The notes below the pieces were generated by a model. The model saw only the letters and a program-made list of their open reading frames with translations. It searched no databases and had not been told where the DNA came from. A stretch of DNA of 32,054 bases, from positions 1 through 32,054 of the forward strand of contig CAINXK010000206.1 in assembly GCA_903854805.1 (NCBI GenBank), written 5' to 3'. A program made the position numbers and the translations under genes. Numbering within the stretch: the stretch's first letter is position 1; the number at the start of each line of letters is the position of its first letter. Source of the stretch: an uncultured Anaerolineae bacterium. Its GTDB lineage: Bacteria > Chloroflexota > Anaerolineae > Anaerolineales > Villigracilaceae. Shown here one piece after another: positions 27,242 to 32,054 of the stretch.

Positions 27242-27619
27242 CTATTCGTCCATACTCTTGATAACGCCCATGCCTGGGCAATTCCAAAGTGGTCGCCCAA
27301 TATAAGGCGCTTTTTGGGCAAAACTAACTGTTTTTTTTACAGTTGAATAAGTTGCTGTATTTCGGAAAACACTGTTACCTTCTGCGGCATGACCAGTTTC
27401 TGCCATCATCGGAATTTCCCCAAGATAACCAGCATCGTCTAATATTCTTAGAAGTGCTTCGTGGGTAACCAGGTTTTCATCAAATTCAACCTGAACAATT
27501 CGAAAAGAGCTGCTAGCGTAAACATCTTTTACACCTGCTGTCGAAAATAACATACGCCTGACCTCGGTGACGTGATGATCACCGAATAAGGCAGGCGTAT
27601 TAAAAGTGGATTTTTGCAT
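27242..27619 (-). CDS. HMA-like small protein lacking the CxxC metal site, first gene of the acs operon (125 aa)
   Basis: Residues ~5-70 follow the heavy-metal-associated fold: a strand and helix (VTEVRRMLFSTAGVKDV), two strands (FRIVQVEFDENLVTHEAL) and the closing LLRILDDAGY typical of the family. Where HMA domains carry CxxC, this one has Gly13-Asp14-His15-His16, which could bind a harder metal such as nickel or have no metal role. The C-terminal ~55 residues are not recognised and hold the only cysteine (Cys114, in WNCPGMG). The open frame runs from 27742, but GGAGG (complement of 27625-27629) five bases before the ATG at 27619 fixes the start. It leads the CODH gene by nine bases, so a role in nickel delivery to CODH/ACS is an attractive but unproved idea. 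Confidence 0.7.
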   Translation of the reverse strand: MQKSTFNTPALFGDHHVTEVRRMLFSTAGVKDVYASSSFRIVQVEFDENLVTHEALLRILDDAGYLGEIPMMAETGHAAEGNSVFRNTATYSTVKKTVSFAQKAPYIGRPLWNCPGMGVIKSMDE

Positions 27620-27697
27620 TTTAGCCTCCTGACAAGTATTGATTGCGTGGAAACCTCGTGTTTGAAGTTTGAGAGCACATAATAAGTTTTCTTTTTT

Positions 27698-27725
27698 ATT
27701 ACAGTATGATATTCCTTTTTGTGAA
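27698..27725 (-). promoter_or_regulatory. Candidate promoter elements of the Wood-Ljungdahl operon
   Basis: On the minus strand two overlapping -10 candidates exist. TATCAT (27711-27706) has no -35 box, but the CRP-like palindrome is centred about 43 bases upstream of its expected start, near class II activator geometry. TGTAAT (27703-27698) has TTCACA (27725-27720) at 16 bases as a -35 element. Either gives a leader of ~70-80 bases before the HMA gene. No known riboswitch fold was recognised in that leader. Confidence 0.5.
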
Positions 27726-27732
27726 TTTCCGT

Positions 27733-27752
27733 ATTGTGACAAATGTCACAAT
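27733..27752. promoter_or_regulatory. CRP/FNR-family operator, perfect palindrome
   Basis: A 20-base perfect inverted repeat: ATTGTGAC, four bases, GTCACAAT. It contains TGTGA-N6-TCACA, the classical CRP-type recognition pattern (27735-27739 and 27746-27750). It lies ~114 bases upstream of the first gene of the acs operon. CRP/FNR-family regulators include CO-sensing CooA and redox or oxygen sensors, so it fits control of this pathway. The regulator itself is not in the window. Confidence 0.75.
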
Positions 27753-27862
27753 TTGAACTTGAAAATAATCCAAACTTGTTCTGTTATCTAGATTTATTAT
27801 ACTTATTGTTATTTACTATAATAGTTCCAAATGTTACTAACAATTTCTTACTAAATATGACG

Positions 27863-27880
27863 TTGTGCAAAAAATCACAA
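27863..27880. promoter_or_regulatory. Second, imperfect CRP/FNR-like site
   Basis: TTGTGC-N6-TCACAA: one mismatch in the left half (TGTGC for TGTGA) and matching outer bases. Its centre is 129 bases from the perfect site and about 82 bases upstream of the start of the divergent CAP/LysM gene. It could serve that gene or cooperate with the first site. Confidence 0.4.
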
Positions 27881-27894
27881 AGTTGTCTGGGCAA

Positions 27895-27916
27895 ATCGTC
27901 GTTAGATCGTCGTTAG
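27895..27916 (+). repeat. 11-bp tandem duplication upstream of the CAP/LysM gene
   Basis: The unit atcgtcgttag occurs twice head to tail (27895-27905 and 27906-27916). One helical turn per unit places both copies on the same DNA face, just upstream of the predicted -35 region. Confidence 0.6.
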
Positions 27917-27940
27917 ATATCCATAATGGCAGTTTCATTT

Positions 27941-27946
27941 TATAAT
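27941..27946 (+). promoter_or_regulatory. -10 element of a probable leaderless promoter for the CAP/LysM gene
   Basis: A perfect TATAAT followed by seven bases and then ATG at 27954, so the transcript would begin at or one base before the start codon. No Shine-Dalgarno sequence is present and the -35 region is weak (TATCCA at 27918-27923). Confidence 0.6.
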
Positions 27947-27953
27947 CATTGCT

Positions 27954-28982
27954 ATGAATTGTTTTACTGCCGGGACCAAACGGATATTAGCGTTCAGTTT
28001 ATTAACAATTTCAGTATTTTGTTTTGTAACAAACCCTGTTCAAGCAGGCAAGGATAGGTTCTATTCAACCGCGCGCGGAAGTCTGAACGCGGACCCTGGA
28101 TCACTGATTGGTGCGGTTAATGCGCTGCGGATAGAAAATGGTTTATCTGGATATTTCATCAGCCCCATATTGATGGCTGTTGCTCAACAGCATGCTCAAT
28201 ACATGTCTGTGGCTGGAGTGACCCACGTCGGTTTGAACGGCTCGAGTCCTTGGCAGCGTGGGTTGGCAGCTGGGTACCCCCTGGCTGGTGACCTCTCGTT
28301 AGGAGGTTTTTATTCCGAAAATATCACAGCCGGAATAAACATGTCCGCACAAGATGCGGTGATTTCCTGGCAGGCTGATGCCCCGCACTTGACTACCATG
28401 CTCTCACCAAATTTGTCCGAGATCGGTGCAGGTGTTGTGGTGGTGGGGGATTATGTTTATTACGTGATAGATTGTGCCCAACCTACCAACGGTCGGCAAG
28501 TATTAGCGGATGGACTTACGCCGCCAGCACCAGCTGTTGTTGCGCCGGGAGCGAGTGTTTTATTAACGTCCGAAAATTTTAAGACAATTGTTCCAGCAAC
28601 GCCGCAGGATGATGGGAAGGTTTACCATACTGTTAAATCTGGAGAAACACTCTGGTTGATCGCGATCTCCTACGGCATAAAAATTGTTGATTTGCGTAAG
28701 TGGAACAACCTGACAGATAGCCAGGAAATATATCCTGGTGACAAATTGTTTATCAAGCAACAAGTGAAGCCCACGCTGGTTCCAGCAATGATGACTGGAA
28801 CTCCCTTGCCTGTTAACACCGTTTCGTATACAAGTACAGTTTTTCCATCGTTAGTATCAACTGACGCCCTGGTTCAGATGCCATCTAATCTTTCGGATTC
28901 GAGCACTTTTGTATTTGTGATTATTATTATTGCGGCGGTTATTTTGGCGGCTGTTCTTGTGTGGGCTGGCCGAATGCGATGA
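27954..28982 (+). CDS. Secreted CAP/SCP-domain protein with LysM domain and C-terminal membrane anchor (342 aa)
   Basis: A signal peptide (basic residues, hydrophobic stretch, likely cleavage after VQA at ~31) is followed by a CAP domain (~48-170; NALRIENGLSGYFISPILMAVAQQHAQYM, then THVGLNGSSPWQRG and SENITAG). Then come a proline/alanine-rich linker and one LysM motif (~222-268; HTVKSGETLWLIAISYGI, then EIYPGDKLFI) for peptidoglycan or glycan binding. A low-complexity Ser/Thr/Pro stretch and a single transmembrane helix (~317-337) ending in Arg close the protein. The CAP domain keeps its histidines (THVG; APHLTTML) and a glutamate. It is therefore an outward-facing, cell-wall-associated protein of unknown activity. 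It is divergent from the acs operon and shares the 334-base intergenic region; a functional link is not evident. Confidence 0.85.
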   Translation: MNCFTAGTKRILAFSLLTISVFCFVTNPVQAGKDRFYSTARGSLNADPGSLIGAVNALRIENGLSGYFISPILMAVAQQHAQYMSVAGVTHVGLNGSSPWQRGLAAGYPLAGDLSLGGFYSENITAGINMSAQDAVISWQADAPHLTTMLSPNLSEIGAGVVVVGDYVYYVIDCAQPTNGRQVLADGLTPPAPAVVAPGASVLLTSENFKTIVPATPQDDGKVYHTVKSGETLWLIAISYGIKIVDLRKWNNLTDSQEIYPGDKLFIKQQVKPTLVPAMMTGTPLPVNTVSYTSTVFPSLVSTDALVQMPSNLSDSSTFVFVIIIIAAVILAAVLVWAGRMR

Positions 28983-29173
28983 TTAATTGGGATCAATAAC
29001 CCAACAAGAGTATTCAAGTCGCTGAAAATGTTTTTTTGTGATGTATGATATGCTCAGAAGGTGACGATTAGCCTTTGTGCGCTTTTTTGACGCGTTGTAA
29101 CCTTAGGTATCAGCTTGCACGTAGAAAATTATGTGTACTGCAAAAAGCGAATTCCGGATTTCAGGGAGCATTC

Positions 29174-29404
29174 ATGAAGGCCTTTGTATTGATCAATATT
29201 CGTACAGGTGAAATATATGATGTTGTTCATCAATTGCAAAAGATTCATCAAATCAAGGAAGTGAGTATGACCTTTGGCCCTTACGACGCTGTTGCGATTG
29301 TAGAGTCGAAAGATATTGATGATCTCGGCAAAATATTAGCAGGTGCGATTCAGCCGATACCAGGTGTGGAAGAAACATTAACCTGCCTGGCTGTGGAAAT
29401 ATAA
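29174..29404 (+). CDS. Stand-alone Lrp/AsnC-type ligand-binding (RAM) domain protein (76 aa)
   Basis: The whole protein is one RAM/ACT-like fold: MKAFVLINIRTGEIYDVVHQLQKI, then a TFGPYDAVAIVE strand and EETLTCLAVEI at the end. It is the effector-binding half of Lrp-type regulators without a DNA-binding domain. Such small proteins bind amino acids or related ligands and may form ring oligomers. The frame is open from 29075, but GGGAG (29164-29168) five bases ahead of the ATG at 29174, and the domain boundary, fix the start. It is followed after four bases by the DUF3786-like gene and then by the two CooC genes, so it could be a sensory partner of CODH maturation. The ligand is unknown. Confidence 0.8.
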   Translation: MKAFVLINIRTGEIYDVVHQLQKIHQIKEVSMTFGPYDAVAIVESKDIDDLGKILAGAIQPIPGVEETLTCLAVEI

Positions 29405-29408
29405 AAAC

Positions 29409-30065
29409 TTGCCCGATCCTGTAAATCGCCTCGCGAAGGAATCTGTTCCGGGATTTTCCCGTAGAGTAGGTGAACTGCGGTCGGAATTAAGGTTGATTCC
29501 GGCTAAATTGCTTTCTGAGCAAACTGGGTGTGAATATTCAGCTTTTGATTCTGGAAAGAGCGAATTTAGACTCGAATTATATAATTCCCCTGTGATATGT
29601 AAATATCCTGATTTGTTTTTTTACAATGCTTCTGGAGATGAGCTGCCAGAATTCCAACAACTCTTGCTCCTTTATTACTTTGCTACTTCTGATGGTGCGC
29701 CTTTGACAGGAAAATTTGTTTCCTTCGCTGATCTTCCGGCTGGACGCATTTATTCTCAAGCTTTCCAGGGTTATTCTGGTGACGAAGTTGTCAAGGTCTT
29801 TGGCGAAAATGTTGCTGATTTTAAAACAGCTTGTATCCAAGAAAATGGACTATTTACAAGTTTGGGAGATGCAGCATATATTTTTCAGGTTCTTCCCCGC
29901 GTTTCTGCCCAATTTGTTTACTGGCTAGGCGATGAAGATTTCCCATCTTCTTGCAAGATCCTTTTTGATGCTGCAGCGACTCACTACATACCAATTGATG
30001 CCTGCGCAATAGTTGGAAGTTATTTAGCTCGCCGCATTATAAAAGCATTTTTGGCAAATAAATAA
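29409..30065 (+). CDS. DUF3786-like protein of unknown function (218 aa)
   Basis: The sequence resembles the DUF3786 family by recall: a RLELYNSPVICKYPDLFFYN-type core, LLLLYYFATSDGAPLTGKFVSFADLPAGRIYSQAFQGYSGDEVVK, and the closing LPRVSAQFVYWLGDEDFPSSCKILFDAAATHYIPIDACAIVGSYLA. No catalytic motif is evident and it has no signal peptide or membrane segment. The family is mostly seen in anaerobes, and its place between a RAM protein and two CooC ATPases suggests a part in metal-centre or corrinoid chemistry, as an inference. The start is uncertain: a TTG at 29409, four bases after the RAM stop, gives the longest frame but has no good ribosome binding site, so translational coupling is likely. 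Confidence 0.75.
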   Translation: MPDPVNRLAKESVPGFSRRVGELRSELRLIPAKLLSEQTGCEYSAFDSGKSEFRLELYNSPVICKYPDLFFYNASGDELPEFQQLLLLYYFATSDGAPLTGKFVSFADLPAGRIYSQAFQGYSGDEVVKVFGENVADFKTACIQENGLFTSLGDAAYIFQVLPRVSAQFVYWLGDEDFPSSCKILFDAAATHYIPIDACAIVGSYLARRIIKAFLANK

Positions 30066-30153
30066 ACCATTTGTCGCCGGGTCCTTTAGTATATCAAGCT
30101 GGTTTACCATTCCTTACACTGTTGCAAAGATGCCTCGATCGGAGAAATAAATA

Positions 30154-30933
30154 ATGAAATTAGCGATCACTGGAAAAGGTGGGGTGGGGAAAACTACTCT
30201 CACTGCGCTTATCGCGCAAGTATTTGCAGAACAAGGTCGGCAGGTGTTGGCTGTAGACGCTGACCCTTCGCCATGCCTTGCTGGCGCCCTTGGTTTTCCT
30301 GAAGAATTACGCGCGAAGCTGTGCCCGATTTCTGAGATGGATGATTTAATACTGGAGCGAACCGGCGCCAAGAAGGGACAAGTAGGTGGTTTTTTTACGA
30401 TCAACCCTCGGGTCGATGATATCCCTGAGCGTTTTAGCGTAAACCACCGGGGAGTCCGACTACTTGAGATGGGAAGCGTGGAAGCTGGCGGCTCCGGGTG
30501 TATTTGTCCTGAGGCTGCAATGCTTAAAACCTTGTTTACGAATCTTATGTTTCGCAAGGACGAAATTCTTTTGTTGGATATGTATGCCGGGGTGGAGCAC
30601 CTGGGTCGCGCTACGGTTGATTTCGTGGATGCCATGTTAATAGTGGTTGAACCAACACGTCGTTCTCTTGGTACGGCTGCTCAGATCAAGAAATTGGCGA
30701 ATGATATTGGCCTAAACAGGTTGTATCTGGTTGGAAACAAGATACGCAACCAGGATGAGGCGGAGTTTCTAAACTTGGAAACTCCTCAAATTCCAGTTTT
30801 GGGTTTTATGCCTGCAGACATGGCCGTTCAGGAAGCTGATCGGTTGGGAATTCCAGTCTATGACCATGTTCCATCTCTGAGAGAATCGGCCGAAAAAATT
30901 ACCGAAAAACTTTTAGATTTGGTACGGCTCTAA
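30154..30933 (+). CDS. cooC: CooC-type nickel-insertion ATPase, first copy (259 aa)
   Basis: SIMIBI-class P-loop ATPase that helps insert nickel into CODH or ACS. The deviant Walker A motif GKGGVGKTT is at residues 7-15. The switch region is DADPSPCLAGAL (36-47). The CooC metal motif is a C-x-C pair (Cys116, Cys118, in SGCICPE), which joins two subunits around a metal ion in the characterised CooC1. LLLDMYAGVEHLGRATVDFVD carries the Walker B equivalent. GGAG lies about nine bases before the ATG. It is followed after 35 bases by a second, clearly different paralogue, suggesting separate clients (C-cluster and A-cluster). Confidence 0.92.
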   Translation: MKLAITGKGGVGKTTLTALIAQVFAEQGRQVLAVDADPSPCLAGALGFPEELRAKLCPISEMDDLILERTGAKKGQVGGFFTINPRVDDIPERFSVNHRGVRLLEMGSVEAGGSGCICPEAAMLKTLFTNLMFRKDEILLLDMYAGVEHLGRATVDFVDAMLIVVEPTRRSLGTAAQIKKLANDIGLNRLYLVGNKIRNQDEAEFLNLETPQIPVLGFMPADMAVQEADRLGIPVYDHVPSLRESAEKITEKLLDLVRL

Positions 30934-30968
30934 TAATTTCAAAGTTTATTTATAAAGGATTTGTTGAT

Positions 30969-31754
30969 ATGACTACAACGATTGCATTGGCAGGGAAAGG
31001 CGGCGTTGGCAAGACGACCGTGGCAGGGATGGTGATAAAGTATCTGGCACAAAATCAGACTGGTTCTATACTGGCTATTGATGCTGACCCATCATCCAAT
31101 TTAAATATGGTTTTGGGTCTTGAATTGGATTTTACGGTTGGAGAAATTCGTGAGGATATGCTCCATCAAGTTAAAGAGTCTCTGCTCCAGGGCGGGGCTG
31201 CAATGGGTGGGCTTCCAGGCGGAATTTCGAAACGGGAGTATTTGGAATACCACGTGCGGTCATCATTGGCGGAAGGCGCACGTTTTGACTTGATCGCCAT
31301 GGGTAGAGGTGAGGGCCAGGGCTGTTATTGCGCTGTAAACCATAATCTTCGCGAGGTAATTGATGGGATGAGCAAGCACTATGCCTATGTGGTTATTGAT
31401 AATGAGGCTGGCATGGAACATCTATCACGGCGTACTACTCGGGATGTGCAACATTTGCTTATCATTAGTGATCCTTCGCAACGTGGATTGGTCGCTGCTC
31501 AACGAATAGCTGATATGAGCAAGGAACTTGATGTTCGCATAGAAAAATCTTATCTGATAATAAATCGCTTGCAAGGAAAATTGATGGCTGAAGCGGGTAG
31601 CTTTGTAGAAAAATTGGGTATTCCGCTGCTGGGAACGATTGCCGCTGACGATGAACTTGCGGCCTTTGATTATTCAGGTCGTCCTCTGGTTGAGCTCAGC
31701 GATGCGTCGCCAGTTTACCAGGCTGTGTCAGAAATGCTTAGAAAAATTTTGTGA
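30969..31754 (+). CDS. cooC: CooC/AcsF-type nickel-insertion ATPase, second copy (261 aa)
   Basis: The same family as the gene before it. Walker A GKGGVGKTT is at 9-17 and DADPSSNLNMVLG at 38-50. The metal motif C-x-C is Cys119 and Cys121 in EGQGCYCAVNHNLR, a context that resembles AcsF/CooC proteins linked to acetyl-CoA synthase. VVIDNEAGMEHLSRRTTRD holds the Walker B equivalent. The two copies differ throughout (for instance a central insertion LLQGGAAMGGLPGGISKRE here), so they are old paralogues rather than a recent duplication. A purine-rich AAAGGA precedes the ATG by about nine bases. It is the last gene of the plus-strand group, with a terminator 56 bases downstream. Which client each copy serves is not decidable by eye. 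Confidence 0.92.
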   Translation: MTTTIALAGKGGVGKTTVAGMVIKYLAQNQTGSILAIDADPSSNLNMVLGLELDFTVGEIREDMLHQVKESLLQGGAAMGGLPGGISKREYLEYHVRSSLAEGARFDLIAMGRGEGQGCYCAVNHNLREVIDGMSKHYAYVVIDNEAGMEHLSRRTTRDVQHLLIISDPSQRGLVAAQRIADMSKELDVRIEKSYLIINRLQGKLMAEAGSFVEKLGIPLLGTIAADDELAAFDYSGRPLVELSDASPVYQAVSEMLRKIL

Positions 31755-31809
31755 GCTTAATAAAGCCACAAGACGATTCTTTAGCACACTCCAACTGTAT
31801 ATTTTTTTC

Positions 31810-31845
31810 ATCACTCGCTGGAAGAATAGTCTGGCGAGTGATTTT
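31810..31845 (+). terminator. Terminator after the cooC pair
   Basis: Nine-base perfect stem (31810-31818 with 31834-31842, atcactcgc/gcgagtgat) with a 15-base loop and a short T-run (tttt) after it, 56 bases past the last cooC stop. A T-rich stretch (31801-31808) also precedes it. Confidence 0.75.
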
Positions 31846-32054
31846 GTGTATAGGATTTTGTTATCCGCAAAGAGTTTCTTGGAAATTGTCTGTATCTTCG
31901 GATGCCCAGAACTCCTAACCCGGACAAGCCGGAACCAAACAGGAAAGCAAAGAGGGAAAGTTGCTCAACAGGACGGGACCCGAAGGTGCCCTACACAAGT
32001 CAAAGACTTGAAAACGAGGTAAGCATAAAGCTCCCTCAAGAAGAAGTGGCAACT
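31846..32054 (+). ncRNA. Candidate structured RNA, cut by the window end (possibly 5' part of a group II intron)
   Basis: The stretch after the cooC terminator has no credible gene (a 127-residue frame across it is an out-of-frame extension of cooC with no family resemblance). It is purine-rich and packed with small helices. A nested arm at 31872-31914 (gagt/actc, tctg/caga, tatc/gatg) is capped by a UUCG tetraloop. Then come ccgg/ccgg (31920-31932 region), agcaa/ttgct (31946-31950 with 31961-31965), a gggacc-type arm (31974-31991) and caagtc-aaa-gacttg (31996-32010). GTGTA at 31846 can pair with TACAC at 31992. Unpaired GGAAAG/GGGAAAG runs recall group II intron domain I. Identity and the right-hand limit are unknown. 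Confidence 0.35.

Noticed and set aside
27620..27700. Riboswitch (nickel/cobalt or cobalamin) in the leader of the acs operon
   Set aside because: No conserved box or multi-helix junction of these classes was recognised in the short leader; only weak helices can be drawn.
27620..27742. Longer N-terminus for the HMA-like protein from an ATG at 27742
   Set aside because: The extension would start inside the operator palindrome and is low in protein character, whereas GGAGG sits correctly in front of the ATG at 27619.
27733..27752. Naming the operator a CooA site
   Set aside because: The pattern is the general CRP-type one. CooA, CRP and other family members cannot be told apart from the site alone, and no regulator gene is in the window.
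27817..27822. TATAAT at 27817-27822 (plus strand) as the promoter of the CAP/LysM gene
   Set aside because: No -35 element at a usable spacing and a 130-base leader without a ribosome binding site; the TATAAT at 27941 fits better. The region is simply very AT-rich.
28987..29004. Hairpin ttggg/cccaa after the CAP/LysM gene as a terminator
   Set aside because: Only five base pairs, an eight-base loop and no T-run; too weak to call.
31639..32022. 127-residue open frame overlapping the end of the second cooC gene
   Set aside because: It is out of frame with cooC, begins inside it, crosses the terminator and the structured segment, and shows no family resemblance or ribosome binding site.

Overview
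The window looks like chromosome of a strictly anaerobic bacterium with moderate GC. Gene content (bacterial-type CO dehydrogenase/acetyl-CoA synthase, a MetV-MetF fusion, an ADP-forming acetate-CoA ligase, a TrmH-type enzyme with a zinc ribbon, a YdiJ-type FAD/Fe-S dehydrogenase) would suit an acetogenic or CO-using member of the Chloroflexota (Anaerolineae). That assignment is an inference from gene style, not a search result. No tRNA, rRNA, CRISPR array, transposase or prophage gene was seen.

Left part (1-14205), housekeeping and accessory genes in short units. A GT-C-like membrane protein and mutS lie on the minus strand. A lone MalK/UgpC-type ABC ATPase, phosphoglycerate mutase, a 994-residue FAD/Fe-S oxidase and a GNAT protein with a TPR-like tail lie on the plus strand. 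A TrmH-family RNA methyltransferase and a large acetate-CoA ligase/GNAT fusion follow on the minus strand. Most units are closed by clear hairpins.

Centre (14290-27752), one minus-strand gene block read right to left: HMA-like small protein, acsA (CODH), acsB (acetyl-CoA synthase), a two-CBS-domain protein, acsD and acsC (corrinoid Fe-S protein), RACo (reductive activator), acsE (methyltransferase), a MetV-MetF fusion, a GNAT acetyltransferase and a reduced HdrC-like Fe-S protein, ending at a hairpin terminator. This covers the methyl-branch end (methylene-THF to methyl-THF), methyl transfer to cobalt, CO2/CO interconversion and acetyl-CoA assembly. Formate dehydrogenase, formyl-THF synthetase and FolD are not in the window. 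The acetate-CoA ligase just beyond the operon could turn acetyl-CoA into acetate plus ATP.

A 334-base divergent intergenic region (27620-27953) carries a perfect CRP/FNR-family palindrome (TGTGA-N6-TCACA) just upstream of the operon promoter region, a weaker second copy, an 11-bp tandem repeat and an apparently leaderless promoter for the divergent gene.

Right part (27954-32054), plus strand: a secreted CAP/LysM protein, a stand-alone Lrp-type RAM domain protein, a DUF3786-like protein and two different CooC-type nickel-insertion ATPases that probably mature the CODH/ACS. After a terminator, the last ~200 bases are non-coding, purine-rich and dense in small helices. They look like the 5' part of a structured RNA, possibly a group II intron, cut by the window end.

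The most interesting points are the accessory proteins built into the Wood-Ljungdahl operon: an HMA fold with the CxxC replaced by a Gly-Asp-His-His stretch, a CBS sensor, and a half-HdrC that keeps exactly one cluster's cysteines. The CRP-like operator, the recurring leaderless starts and the 3' structured RNA are also worth checking.
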